64,000 nt of DNA from Thiocapsa imhoffii (GCF_016583985.1 NZ_NRSD01000007.1:62001-126000); one strand, 5' to 3'; counted from the first letter of the stretch, positions 39,528 through 49,232 are shown. Made by a program: numbers and translations. The notes: generated from the sequence alone by a model not told the origin.

Positions 39528-39850
39528 TCAGTGGGAGTCGGTCACCTCGACGTCATAGGCGTCGTGCTCCTCCCATCGAAAACAGATGCGCCATTGGTTG
39601 TTGATGCGAAGGCTCCACTGACCATCACGATCGCCGCGAAGCTGTTCCAAGCGGTTGGAAGGCGGCACGCCCTCGGCTTGTTTCCGCGATCGATGTTCGC
39701 AAGCAGCCGAAGGACTAAACCGCTCGCGCGGGAGGGGCGCGGGGATCGGATCTTGGAGCAAAAAGGCGGCGGACTAGCGGCCTATGGCGCAGGGCTGCGT
39801 GCCTCGGAGGTGGTGTCGCTTTTCGTCGATGCTTGCACGTTTCATTGATC
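39528..39850 (-). pseudogene. HigB/RelE-like toxin, broken
   Basis: The C-terminal 47 residues (39528-39671) are intact and typical of HigB: PPSNRLEQLRGDR, then GQWSLRINNQWRICFRWEE and a terminal DVEV. The N-terminal half is scrambled by frameshifts and an in-frame stop, so no full toxin can be made in one frame. Together with the HigA-like piece it is a dead toxin-antitoxin pair. Confidence 0.6.
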
Positions 39851-39867
39851 CGCCTCAGTCGGCATGC

Positions 39868-39960
39868 TTGGTCAAGACAGACGCTTCGTATACCATCGGC
39901 CGTTTTGGACAAGTCCCACGGGTCCAGCCTGTTGACATGGGCAGACCGGTTGACCTGGAT
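39868..39960 (+). promoter_or_regulatory. Possible promoter region of the defence operon
   Basis: TTGGTC (39868-39873) and TATACC (39889-39894) are 15 bases apart; a second -35-like TTGACA stands at 39932-39937 with only a poor -10 (CTGGAT, 39955-39960). These are the best promoter-like elements ahead of the island's first gene at 40002. Weak evidence. Confidence 0.25.
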
Positions 39961-40001
39961 TGAGTGGAGTGGGGCGGTGACGTCGGAGGGGGTGTCGACA
40001 G

Positions 40002-40937
40002 ATGAGGATCAATCGCGCGCGCGCGACCTTCGGGCGCCATGAGACTTTTCCTCTGCGCTACGGCTGGCTGCCGAAGGGGTTCGAGGCGATCGGGCAGGAC
40101 CCCGAGATCTTCACCAAGCCGGAAGAGGCGATGATCACCCTCGGCGTTGGTCGCAACATGGTCAACGCGATTCAATATTGGCTGCAGGTCACCGGGCTGG
40201 TCACCTTCGACGCTGGCCAAGCTCAACCCACCGCACTCGGAACCGCGCTTCTCGGCGCGCAGGCCGACCCCTATCTCGAAGACGACGCCACGCTCTGGAT
40301 TCTGCATTGGCTGATCGCCTCCAATGCCGAAGCCGCGACCGGCTTTTTCTGGTTCTTCAACCGCTTCGCCATGCCACGCTTTCGCGATGCCGAGGTGCTG
40401 CACGCGCTGGAGGAATTTTCGGCGCAAGAGCTGAAGGCGAACCGGTCGCTGAGCACGTTGAAATCCGACGTCTCGACGCTGCTGCGCATGTACGCCGCCG
40501 AACCGGGCCGCGGCGACGAGCATCTTGACTCACCCTTCGCGCAGTTCGGGCTGATCGAGCCTGATCCAGGCGCCGGTTTTCGCAGCCTGCGCACCCCGCG
40601 CGCGACCCTGCCACCAGTGGCGCTTCAGTTTGCCATTGCTCAACGTCTGAACGCCGAATCCGGTCAAGCGACCGCGCTGCCGGTGCGTGTTCTCCTCTAC
40701 AGCGATGCCGGCTGGGCCGCGCCCGGTGCCGTATTCCGTCTCACCGAGGATGGCTTGATGCATGGCCTCGCGCGTCTCATCGAACAGGATCCCCAACGCT
40801 ACGTCCTGCGCGACACCGCCGGGCTGCATCAACTCTATCTGCGTGGTGGGCCGCCTGATCCCGTGGACATCCTCGCCGCACACTATCGGGGGCGGACTGC
40901 CTCCACGACGCTCGCGAATCGCCGGACGGCCGCGTGA
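40002..40937 (+). CDS. DUF4007 family protein (first copy)
   Basis: 311 residues, soluble. The opening FGRHETFPLRYGWLPKG and the following LGVGRNMVNAIQYWL, then GLV, are the signature of DUF4007, a presumed winged-helix DNA-binding family seen next to PP-loop sulfurtransferases in defence clusters. GGAGGGGG precedes the ATG. The stop overlaps the GTG start of the next gene (GTGA). It is the first gene of the island operon. I infer a DNA-binding or regulatory role; none is demonstrated. Confidence 0.85.
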   Translation: MRINRARATFGRHETFPLRYGWLPKGFEAIGQDPEIFTKPEEAMITLGVGRNMVNAIQYWLQVTGLVTFDAGQAQPTALGTALLGAQADPYLEDDATLWILHWLIASNAEAATGFFWFFNRFAMPRFRDAEVLHALEEFSAQELKANRSLSTLKSDVSTLLRMYAAEPGRGDEHLDSPFAQFGLIEPDPGAGFRSLRTPRATLPPVALQFAIAQRLNAESGQATALPVRVLLYSDAGWAAPGAVFRLTEDGLMHGLARLIEQDPQRYVLRDTAGLHQLYLRGGPPDPVDILAAHYRGRTASTTLANRRTAA

Positions 40938-43900
40938 GTACACTCGAACGTGACATTCGCATTCGCGCCGTTTACACGCGCTCGATCAACCTCACCCGCG
41001 ATGCCGACGCGGCCGACCTCATCCGCTCCTACGTCCCCACCTCCCGCGCCCTGGAAGCCTTGGAACGCCTTGCCGATGGCCTTGGTGACGGCTCTCAGCA
41101 GCGGGCCTTTGCGATCATCGGCCCCTACGGCACCGGCAAGTCCACCTTCGCGCTCTTTGCCGCGGCCCTCTTATGCGCCGCCGATGACCCACGGCACCAG
41201 GCCGCGCTCGAGGTGCTCAAACCGAGCACGCCGGCGCTGGCCGAACGGTTTCGCCAGAACGTGCGCAGTGGTCGTGGGGTCCTGCGCGTCGCCCTGAACG
41301 GGGTCCCGGACTCGCTCGTCCGTCAGTTCATGCTCGCCCTGGCGATCGCCGTCGAGCAGGCCGAGCTTCCCGCTGGGCTCGTCGATGAGATCCTTGCCGC
41401 CGCGCAACCCGGAACGCCGATGGATCAGGTGCTCTGTCTGGTGCAGCGGGCTCAACGCGCCTGGAAGCATGCCGGTGGGACCGGGGTGTTGATCGAGATC
41501 GATGAACTGGGCCAGTTCCTCGAGTACGAGTCCTACCATCTCCAGCACCGCGAGCTGCACCTGCTGCAACTGATCGCCGAACATGCGCAACAGGCCGAGA
41601 CCGAACGCGGACTCGTCCCGGTGCATCTGCTGGTCTTGCTGCACCAAGCCTTCGAGCATTACAGCCAACGGCTCGGCAAACAGTTACGCGACGAATGGCA
41701 CAAGGTGCAGGGACGCTTCGAGTCGCTTGCCTTCCTCGAACCCGCCGAGCAGTCCTTGCGGGTCGTCGCGGCCGCCTTCGAGCGGGATGGCCCCTTGCCG
41801 GCCAGCCTCATGACACAACTCGATCAGCTCACCGCCGCGCTCGCGGCGGCCGGCGCATTGCCGGTTGGGCTTGAGGAGGCACCCGCACGGGCGCTCTTCG
41901 AACGTTGCTATCCGCTCCACCCCATCACCCTGCTGATCCTTCCAACCCTCTGCCAGAAGGTCGCCCAGAATGAGCGCACGCTCTTCTCCTATCTCGGCAG
42001 CGCCGAGCCCTTCGGGCTACACGAGCGTCTGGCACGGCTGCGCATGGGCGAGTGGATCGGTCCCTGGGAGCTTTACGATTATTTCATCCTCAACCAATCC
42101 GGCAGCGTCTCCGACCCCCTAACCTATCATCGCTGGTTCGAGGTCATCACCGCGCTCGAGCGCTTCGACAGCGCGCCCGATGACCCAGCGGTCGATCTGC
42201 TCAAGACCATTGGTCTGCTCAACCTGATCGGTGCCCAGCGCGGACTCAAGGCCAGCGAGCCGCTGCTGAGCCTGCTGTTCGGCGATCAGCTCGACGCCCT
42301 GCGCGCCCGTCTCGAAGCCGTCTCGACCATTCATTTCCGCAGCTACAGCAAAGAGCTGCGTGTCTGGCAGGGGAGCGACTTCGATCTGAGCGCGGCCTTG
42401 CGCGAGGCCACCGCCGAACAGGCCCAACGGGCCCTGGTCGAGATCCTCGAAACCCTCGCCCCGCTCAAACCCCTGGTCGCGCGACGGGTCACCATCGAGA
42501 GCGGCACCCTGCGCGCCTTCCATCCACGCTTCACCGCGGCCGTGCGCTGGCCACCCAAAGCTGCCGGCGCGACCCTGACCAGTGCCGGGGTGGCGCTGCA
42601 GGAGCCGCAACCGCTGCAGCTCTGGATCTATCTCGCCGAGGCCGAGGAACAGCCCACCCTCGAGGGCGCGCCGCCGCGCAGTGTGATCGCGGTTTGTCAC
42701 TTCACTGAACGTCTGCGCGAGGCCGTCGCCGAATGGATGGCCCTGCAAGAGCTGCCCCATCGACACGCCGCGCTGCATCACGACCCGGTCGCGCAACGCG
42801 AGCATCGCGCCTGGCTCACCAACGCCGAACTCGAGACCACCGCGCTCATTCGCGGTCTGCTCGAAGAACCCCAAGCGCTGCGCTGGTACTGGACCAGTCT
42901 GGAACGATCGCCCCGGGAGCGCCCCGTGCGCGATCGTCGCGACCTGCAAGAAAAACTCTCGGCCTGGGTCGAACACATTGGCTATCCGAACGCGCCGCAC
43001 CTGCGCAACGAACTGATCAACCGCGACCAACCCTCGCCCAGTGCCAATCTCGGGCGCAAACGTCTGCTCGTGGCCATGCTCGAGGCGCCCACGCAGCCTG
43101 GACTCGGGATCAACAAGACCCCAGCCGAGAAAAGCCTCTATCTCTCACTGCTCCAACAAAGCGGACTGCACCGGCCGCGCGAGGGCACCGCGCTCTACGC
43201 CATCCAGCCGCCGCCTGCCGCGGACCCCTGCCGCCTGCGCCCCCTGTGGGACGCGATCACTGAGTCACTCGGCGGGGCCGGCGATCGCCAGGTCACGCTG
43301 CCCGAACTCTACGCCCGGCTGCGGCGCCCGCCCTTCGGCGCCAAGCTCGGACCCTTGCCGGTGCTGATCGTCGCCTATCTGCAAGCGCATCGCCGCGAGG
43401 TGGCGCTCTATCAGGAAGGCGCCTTCTGCGAAGCGCTCACCGTCGAGCAGGCCGAACTGCTGTGCCGTCGCCCGGAACTCTTCGCCCTCGAGCGGTTCGA
43501 TCTCGGCGGGGTGCGCGGGGCACTCTTCGAACGCTACATCACCGACATCGTCGGGCGGATCGGCGCCCAGGCCACCTTGCTCGACGTGGTCCGCCCGTTG
43601 GTGCGCTTCATCTCCGGATTGCCCGAGTACGCCCAGCAGACCAAGGCACTGAGCGCGCCGGCATGCGCGGTGCGCGATGCCTTCCACAGCGCGCGCAGCC
43701 CCGGCACCTTACTTTTCGATGCCCTGCCGCGTGCCTGCTCGACCCCGATCGACGACTTCACGGCGGCCGACGAGGCGCAGGTCGAGACCTTCGTCCAACG
43801 CCTGCGGACCGCTCTGCAGGAGTTGAAGAGCGCCTACCCGAACCTGCTCATCCACTGGCAGGGCGAACTCGCCCGCACCCTGCTCGGCGCCCCGCTGGCC

Positions 43901-44422
43901 GATCTCGCCGCGCTACGTCTCGCCGTGCGCGAGCGCTATCGGGGACTCGATCGTCTCACTCCCGACCGCATGGGGCTCGGTGCTTTGATCCGGCGACTCT
44001 GCGACACCGCCCACGCCAGCGATGAGGCCTGGCTTGAATCGGTCGCGACCCTGCTGGGCAAGATGCCGCCAGCGAAGTGGCGCGAGGAGACCCGCCGACT
44101 CGCTGAACTGCGGCTGCGCGATCTCGCCGAACAAATGCGTGATCTCGAACGATTGCGTCTTGGGGCGGTCGAGCAGGGAGACGGCGCGCTGCCGTCCCGC
44201 GATGGCGAGCCCGTGCTGATGAAGACGGTGGATGGCCAGCGGGGCGAGATCAGTCGTGTGATCCATCTCTCGACGGCGCAACGCGCCGCGGCCAATGAAC
44301 GCGCTGAGCGCATCGCCGCGACCCTCACCGAGGTCCCCGAGGTCGACCGGCTTGCCGTCCTCGCGCTCTTGTGGGAGCGCTTCGCCCAGACGGACGCAAC
44401 AGGAGAATCCAACCTTGACTGA
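40934..44422 (+). CDS. Large P-loop ATPase of the defence operon (first copy)
   Basis: 1162 residues starting at GTG 40934. Walker A GPYGTGKST is at residues 63-71 and Walker B VLIEIDELGQFLEYE near 183-197; the rest is long, helical and without recognised catalytic motifs. The build (N-terminal AAA+-type ATPase with a ~900-residue helical tail) recalls BrxC/PglY of BREX systems, but I cannot claim membership. It is coupled to the DUF4007 gene by a four-base overlap and overlaps the dndC-like gene start by eight bases. A second DUF4007-plus-ATPase pair follows at 62.0 kb. Confidence 0.75.
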   Translation: MSTLERDIRIRAVYTRSINLTRDADAADLIRSYVPTSRALEALERLADGLGDGSQQRAFAIIGPYGTGKSTFALFAAALLCAADDPRHQAALEVLKPSTPALAERFRQNVRSGRGVLRVALNGVPDSLVRQFMLALAIAVEQAELPAGLVDEILAAAQPGTPMDQVLCLVQRAQRAWKHAGGTGVLIEIDELGQFLEYESYHLQHRELHLLQLIAEHAQQAETERGLVPVHLLVLLHQAFEHYSQRLGKQLRDEWHKVQGRFESLAFLEPAEQSLRVVAAAFERDGPLPASLMTQLDQLTAALAAAGALPVGLEEAPARALFERCYPLHPITLLILPTLCQKVAQNERTLFSYLGSAEPFGLHERLARLRMGEWIGPWELYDYFILNQSGSVSDPLTYHRWFEVITALERFDSAPDDPAVDLLKTIGLLNLIGAQRGLKASEPLLSLLFGDQLDALRARLEAVSTIHFRSYSKELRVWQGSDFDLSAALREATAEQAQRALVEILETLAPLKPLVARRVTIESGTLRAFHPRFTAAVRWPPKAAGATLTSAGVALQEPQPLQLWIYLAEAEEQPTLEGAPPRSVIAVCHFTERLREAVAEWMALQELPHRHAALHHDPVAQREHRAWLTNAELETTALIRGLLEEPQALRWYWTSLERSPRERPVRDRRDLQEKLSAWVEHIGYPNAPHLRNELINRDQPSPSANLGRKRLLVAMLEAPTQPGLGINKTPAEKSLYLSLLQQSGLHRPREGTALYAIQPPPAADPCRLRPLWDAITESLGGAGDRQVTLPELYARLRRPPFGAKLGPLPVLIVAYLQAHRREVALYQEGAFCEALTVEQAELLCRRPELFALERFDLGGVRGALFERYITDIVGRIGAQATLLDVVRPLVRFISGLPEYAQQTKALSAPACAVRDAFHSARSPGTLLFDALPRACSTPIDDFTAADEAQVETFVQRLRTALQELKSAYPNLLIHWQGELARTLLGAPLADLAALRLAVRERYRGLDRLTPDRMGLGALIRRLCDTAHASDEAWLESVATLLGKMPPAKWREETRRLAELRLRDLAEQMRDLERLRLGAVEQGDGALPSRDGEPVLMKTVDGQRGEISRVIHLSTAQRAAANERAERIAATLTEVPEVDRLAVLALLWERFAQTDATGESNLD

Positions 44423-45221
44423 TCAACACGCCCCCAAACCCGTGCGCCATCTGCTTGGTCTGTCCGGTGGCAAGGACAGCTCCGCACTCGCCATCTATCT
44501 GCGCGACAAGATTCCAGAGATGGAGTACTTCTTCGCCGATACCGGCGCTGAGTTGCCCGAGACGCTCGAATATATCGATCTGCTGGAGGATTATCTGGGG
44601 AAGCCGATTGCGCGGTTGAATGCGGCGAAAAGTTTTGAGTATTACCTGAAGCTGAATGGCAATTTTCTTCCAACAGCTCGCACTCGTTGGTGTACACCTG
44701 AGCTGAAGATCCGACCATTTGAGCAGTATGTTGGTGACGATCAGGCGATCACCTATGTCGGAATCCGTGCTGATGAACCTCACCGCAAAGGTTATTTGTC
44801 CACAAAACCGAATATCTCTGCTCGCTATCCTTTCATCGAGGATGGAATCAAGAAAGAGGATGTATTTGAGATACTAAAATCGTCCGGTTTGGGTGTTCCG
44901 AAATATTACGAATGGAGAAGTCGGTCAGGGTGCTATTTCTGCTTCTTTCAGCGTAAAGACGAATGGGTGGGATTATCGGAAAAACACCCTGAATTATTTG
45001 AAAAAGCCAAAGCCTACGAACAGTTTCACCGCGAAGCTGGTCGCGATCATACTTGGTCACCTGGAGAAGATCTTGAGGAGCTGGTCGCGCGGGCTGATGA
45101 TATCCGTGCTAAGGCGGCATTACAGCAAGAGAAAGAGGCCGCTAGGCCGAAAAAGAAACTATTGGATCAATTTGGATCAGATGATGATTTAGACGAAGGT
45201 TGTCTAGTTTGCTTTAAGTAA
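44415..45221 (+). CDS. DndC-like PP-loop sulfurtransferase (PAPS reductase family)
   Basis: 268 residues from TTG 44415 (AGGAG nine bases upstream). The ATP-pyrophosphatase loop SGGKDS is at residues 17-22. Cysteines at 93 (TRWCTPELK), 173 and 176 (SGCYFC), and 263 and 266 (CLVC at the end) could bind an iron-sulfur cluster and carry sulfur, as in DndC. DndC activates the DNA backbone for phosphorothioate insertion. This protein is about half the length of classical DndC, so SspD- or BrxP-like proteins are alternatives; the CysH assimilation enzyme is less likely given the context. Base composition changes abruptly from GC-rich to AT-rich at about 44,630, inside the gene. Confidence 0.78.
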   Translation: MTDQHAPKPVRHLLGLSGGKDSSALAIYLRDKIPEMEYFFADTGAELPETLEYIDLLEDYLGKPIARLNAAKSFEYYLKLNGNFLPTARTRWCTPELKIRPFEQYVGDDQAITYVGIRADEPHRKGYLSTKPNISARYPFIEDGIKKEDVFEILKSSGLGVPKYYEWRSRSGCYFCFFQRKDEWVGLSEKHPELFEKAKAYEQFHREAGRDHTWSPGEDLEELVARADDIRAKAALQQEKEAARPKKKLLDQFGSDDDLDEGCLVCFK

Positions 45222-48200
45222 AATGAATAGATCAGAGATTCGATCTGCCTTCAATCGGGTACGCCTAGGTCGCTCTATCAATGCGACGGCTCTCAACAAG
45301 CCAATTTTGTTGCTTATGGCGCTGGCTCGCTGTCGGGATAATAAACCACGATTAGCGCTTTTGCGCGAATATGAGGAAATGCTAAAAACGATTGAGGGGT
45401 TGCCGCCAAGAATCAATTTAATTTATCCATTTGGCCGGCTCGTGAAAGATGAGATCTGGGAGCTTGAGCAGGAAGATGTTTTGACGAAAAACGCTTCCGG
45501 TGAATTATCTAAGAAAGAAGTTTACGGTCGTGCTGTTCGCGCCGGTCTTATCAAAGAAATTGACTACACGCTTCGTATCGATAAACATCTGTTATCTGAG
45601 TTGGCGAAAGATATCGCGATCCGTTACGTGCCAATTCAATATCAAGCTGGTATTTTTGACAGCCTTGGCTTTGATTTCGAACTGTCAGTCAAAGAGCAAC
45701 AAAAAACTCAATTTTTTCGGAAACAGGCCATCGTAAGTCAGAACTCTCCATCAGCGAAAACGCGAGTGTTAAGTCACATGGATCATGAAAAGCAGAACTC
45801 GTTCATCGCATATCTGAATTCTCTTCACAATGTGGGTGCTTCAGGCGCGAATGCTTTGGCGGAGAGTCAAGCGCTTAACAGCTATTTTGGGGAACTCTAC
45901 GAGCCATTCCCGATCGTTGATCAGATCTACGATTTCTTAATCGGCGACAAAGATCAAATTGTCATACTGACAGGTCATGCGGGAGATGGGAAATCAACAG
46001 TCGCTTTGGATTTGTTGAAACGACTCAAGCAAATTCCCAATAATGATATCTTGAAAACGGCTCTGAATGAACGTGAGTCAGTCACGCACCCACATGACCC
46101 TTTGCGATCGATTTCGATTGTCAAAGACATGAGTGAGCTGAACGCGGATCTTCGCCTTCAATGGCTGGAAGAGAGCTTTTCTGGAACCGGCTCTTGGCTC
46201 ATCGTCAGTAACACAGGTCCACTTCTTAACAGTCTTTCGAAATATGCAAAGAACCGTCATGTTCCAGGAAATATTTCCAGCAAGATTTTAGAACTTCTCA
46301 ATCTGAGCTATTCAGAAGGTGATCTCAAGCCGCACACTCTGGATTTATTCGAGAAAAATCTATTGATCCTGAATATGACAAGGCTCGATAACGTTGCCTT
46401 GGGTGCGCGCGTCTTCTCTCGAATGGTCAATCATAGTGGCTGGGCTCAATGTGCCGGATGCCCAGTCATTTCAGCCTGTCCAATCGCACTCAATCGACTT
46501 GCGCTATCTGAGTCAGGAAGTATTGGGATAGTGCGAGTCCGTTGGGTCTATCAACTTCTCAATGCCTATGAGCAGCGCCTGACTTTGCGGCAAATGATCG
46601 CACATCTGGCGTATTCACTTACAGGTGGTATGAGCTGTTCCGAGGCAAAACAACTAGTTACTGATTCTGCCTTAGAAGGCGTCGATCGAGGAACCGATGG
46701 ACTAGAGCGGATCATTTTTAGTGAGGCATTTTTTGGTTATCAAGCAGGTGTGCCCAGCAGTATAGGTGGAAACCTCAGGGCTGTAGAGTTGGTTCGGCGG
46801 CAGGTATTTGGTTCTCCTGTCAGTGTCGATTTCGAGCGTCAACTTGCAAATAATGAAGGCAGTTGCTGGATGGTCTTGCCTGAAGCCTTGAAGCACATCG
46901 CGCAAAGATGGGCTGAACGAGCGAGCGAAGCGGCTGGAACCCGATGGAGGTTTGCCCAACGTCGGATGCTCTATCTATTTGGCAAGCCATCAGTGTCCGG
47001 TACCACATCGGCATCAGTTTTTTGTGATGCGTTTCTGCAGTCACCGAGACTACAGGATTTTGATAGCTGGAGTATACAGGGCTCTATGTCACTGAGTCCA
47101 ATCGAGCAGAGGCGATTGGTCAAGTCATGTTTGCGAGTGCTGCTCGAGGTATTTTCCGGTTTTAGCTCAGGTCAGTTTCAAGCGGATCATGATCGCCTAT
47201 TCCTAACGCTTAGGAGACCTGATCGAGCAGTTGTACAACCAACGCAACTCGTTATGGCTAACCTGCCTTTTGACGATTTCCACTTAGAGTACGATGCATC
47301 AAAGCGATTGCCGCTTCTTCGCTATCGTGACTCAACTATAGCTCTTAACCTCACGTTACCCCTCTTGGATTTTATCGAGCGGCGTAACTCTGGTGACCTT
47401 GGCTCTGAACTCTCTGAAATTCATTTGGCTCAATTAGAGTGGTTCCGGGCAGAATTATTGCGAATGAATAAAGGCCATATGAGTATGGCAGAGATCACTC
47501 TGCTGAAGGCTAACATCACTGGCGAAGTTTATCTGCGGAGATACCATCTAGACTCTCATCATCAGACATTGGAGTTAGATTAATGCCAGGATCTGAAATG
47601 GATACGATCGAAGATCGTTTAGTATTCAAACGCTACCCAAAAGAAGCCGAAGTCACTTCTTCCCAAGATCCAGGAAAGAAAGCTGATCTCAAGAATCCTG
47701 CGATTCGTTTGTACGGGCGGCGATTTTACAAGGACCAAACGCCAGTTGAGTATTTATCTGAATTTCTGATGGTCTTTGCGTCACCGAAAACAGAAGATGG
47801 TGAAGGCGTATTCCAGTTTAATCTTTATTTAGACCAAGTTTCAGAGCCTTGCTATTGGCCCGAAAATCGCATTGCACTCAAGCTCTTTACATTTTTTCCT
47901 ACGTCTAAGCTGGAAACGCGCCACCAGATACACCGAAGTGAGTATCTGAACGCAATTGATATACTCAAGTCCAAGATTATTGGTAGTCAAGAGCAAAAAG
48001 ATGAAGCTGTCCGCTTGATTCAGAGTCTTTTTTCTGGTTTTGTCGGTGTTGCCAAAGATAGAACTTGGGTTACCTGCACATTTCTGCCTGCTGCAGCCGG
48101 ACTATTATCACGAGAGGTGACCTGGCAGCATCCCTATGCGATCAAGGAAAAGCATGGGCCGATTACGGACTGGGATACAGCATCAAAATATTTTGATAGC

Positions 48201-49200
48201 AATACGAGAAATTTTCTAGGACGTGGTGGTGAGCTATTGTATCTGCAGCTCGCAAGCCTTTTTTCAAGACCGATCAGTCCAAGTCTAGGCAGAGTACTCG
48301 AGCGTGATGAATATGAACACCTTGCGGAAATAACGTTGCAGGATCGGCGTAAGCGATTAGAGTCAGCTTTGAAATTTATTCTGGAGGACGCTGTTGCGCA
48401 GTTAGATCAATTGTCGAGCTTTATCGAAACGACACTTGATCATTACGAAACAGATAAAATCAAAAAACCATCTTATTTGGCATGGGTTCCAGTTGCAACA
48501 GAAACTGAAGCATTTTTGTTTGCTTCGGAGATGTTGAACATCTGTGAGTCTCGGCTCAGCTCTCTCGAAAAGCTTGATTTGATCAGAACGCTTTGTCTAA
48601 TTCAGGTCATGCGGAGTCTCTGTTTTCAGGCTCGCCGAATTGACAAGATTGCAAGTAATACGGTTGGCTTTGTTGGTCATTATGCTTGGATTGTGGCTGA
48701 CCCAGAGTTGGCACCCGGTGAGCCTGGGCGTCGATTAGCTGAAGAATCTTATTCCGAAATCGAGGCAATTCTGTTTAGAGCACTGCGTTCTCCGCTACTT
48801 TATGTTAATGGTAAGCCACTGAAAGAAAGGGATTTATCGAATGGTGATGACAATTGCTTCCGAATGTTTAGGAAATTTGGCAAGGAAATAGGAATGGTCA
48901 TCCCGCGAAATGGGCGTGGGCAACGTTTTGTACTGAATGCACAATTGGTACGGTTATTGGTCGCATCACTCCTGCGACCCGGTGAAAGAGTCCGATTATC
49001 TGATTTTTATCAACGTGCATTTTCACATTTTGGGTTAGCACTTGGTGGCGAACCGATGGTGATCGCTCGTGAGTGGTCGGCGCATGGTGCTCAGAGTGAT
49101 GAGAAACATTATTCAGCGGATATCAGTACGGATTGGATCGAAGAAACGCTCCAACAAGGCGGTTTCCTCATCGAACTGTCGGATGCGGTCTCCATTGTTC
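44630..49200. other. AT-rich segment inside the GC-rich defence island
   Basis: From within the dndC-like gene to just before the dptH-like start, codon use and base composition differ sharply from both flanks. As direct counts, 45601-45660 holds 25 G/C in 60 bases, against 40 at 43501-43560 and 39 at 49501-49560. The right edge nearly coincides with a gene boundary; the left edge does not. This suggests acquisition of the segment by recombination into an existing island. Confidence 0.75.
45223..47583 (+). CDS. dptF: DptF-like ATPase with N-terminal sulfur-binding-domain-like region
   Basis: 786 residues. The N-terminal ~150 residues contain KPILLLMALAR (26-36), YPFGRL (68-73) and WELE (79-82), the order and spacing I know from the sulfur-binding domain of phosphorothioate-dependent HNH restriction enzymes. 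A P-loop ATPase follows with GHAGDGKST at 251-259. Near 409 lies CAGCPVISACP, a possible metal site. In dnd systems DptF is one of three restriction proteins (DptFGH); the next two genes are placed as DptG and DptH would be. Starts one base after the dndC-like stop. Naming is by motif and order, and the N-terminal fusion is not part of classical DptF as I know it. Confidence 0.65.
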   Translation: MNRSEIRSAFNRVRLGRSINATALNKPILLLMALARCRDNKPRLALLREYEEMLKTIEGLPPRINLIYPFGRLVKDEIWELEQEDVLTKNASGELSKKEVYGRAVRAGLIKEIDYTLRIDKHLLSELAKDIAIRYVPIQYQAGIFDSLGFDFELSVKEQQKTQFFRKQAIVSQNSPSAKTRVLSHMDHEKQNSFIAYLNSLHNVGASGANALAESQALNSYFGELYEPFPIVDQIYDFLIGDKDQIVILTGHAGDGKSTVALDLLKRLKQIPNNDILKTALNERESVTHPHDPLRSISIVKDMSELNADLRLQWLEESFSGTGSWLIVSNTGPLLNSLSKYAKNRHVPGNISSKILELLNLSYSEGDLKPHTLDLFEKNLLILNMTRLDNVALGARVFSRMVNHSGWAQCAGCPVISACPIALNRLALSESGSIGIVRVRWVYQLLNAYEQRLTLRQMIAHLAYSLTGGMSCSEAKQLVTDSALEGVDRGTDGLERIIFSEAFFGYQAGVPSSIGGNLRAVELVRRQVFGSPVSVDFERQLANNEGSCWMVLPEALKHIAQRWAERASEAAGTRWRFAQRRMLYLFGKPSVSGTTSASVFCDAFLQSPRLQDFDSWSIQGSMSLSPIEQRRLVKSCLRVLLEVFSGFSSGQFQADHDRLFLTLRRPDRAVVQPTQLVMANLPFDDFHLEYDASKRLPLLRYRDSTIALNLTLPLLDFIERRNSGDLGSELSEIHLAQLEWFRAELLRMNKGHMSMAEITLLKANITGEVYLRRYHLDSHHQTLELD

Positions 49201-49232
49201 ACAACCCCGACGGCAATAGCGGAGGTGGCTGA
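47583..49232 (+). CDS. DptG-position protein, function unknown
   Basis: 549 residues, soluble, mainly helical in the middle (about 240-420). No ATPase, nuclease or membrane motifs were found. The N-terminal part has a strand-rich segment (AIRLYGRRFYKDQTPVEYL) and the C-terminal part ends in a winged-helix-like region (about 450-530). It overlaps dptF-like by TAATG and dptH-like by TGATG, the place DptG holds in dptFGH operons, so it may bridge the ATPase and the translocase. Sequence likeness to DptG could not be tested. Lies wholly in the AT-rich segment. Confidence 0.6.
   Translation: MPGSEMDTIEDRLVFKRYPKEAEVTSSQDPGKKADLKNPAIRLYGRRFYKDQTPVEYLSEFLMVFASPKTEDGEGVFQFNLYLDQVSEPCYWPENRIALKLFTFFPTSKLETRHQIHRSEYLNAIDILKSKIIGSQEQKDEAVRLIQSLFSGFVGVAKDRTWVTCTFLPAAAGLLSREVTWQHPYAIKEKHGPITDWDTASKYFDSNTRNFLGRGGELLYLQLASLFSRPISPSLGRVLERDEYEHLAEITLQDRRKRLESALKFILEDAVAQLDQLSSFIETTLDHYETDKIKKPSYLAWVPVATETEAFLFASEMLNICESRLSSLEKLDLIRTLCLIQVMRSLCFQARRIDKIASNTVGFVGHYAWIVADPELAPGEPGRRLAEESYSEIEAILFRALRSPLLYVNGKPLKERDLSNGDDNCFRMFRKFGKEIGMVIPRNGRGQRFVLNAQLVRLLVASLLRPGERVRLSDFYQRAFSHFGLALGGEPMVIAREWSAHGAQSDEKHYSADISTDWIEETLQQGGFLIELSDAVSIVHNPDGNSGGG

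Noticed and set aside
44415..45221. Assimilatory PAPS/APS reductase (CysH)
   Set aside because: The cysteine layout (RWC, GCYFC, terminal CLVC) and the defence neighbours fit DndC-like proteins better, and no sulfate-assimilation genes are near.
45223..49232. Phage or plasmid insertion for the AT-rich segment
   Set aside because: The segment encodes operon members in frame with coupled starts and no integrase, phage or plasmid gene, so a module swap explains it better.
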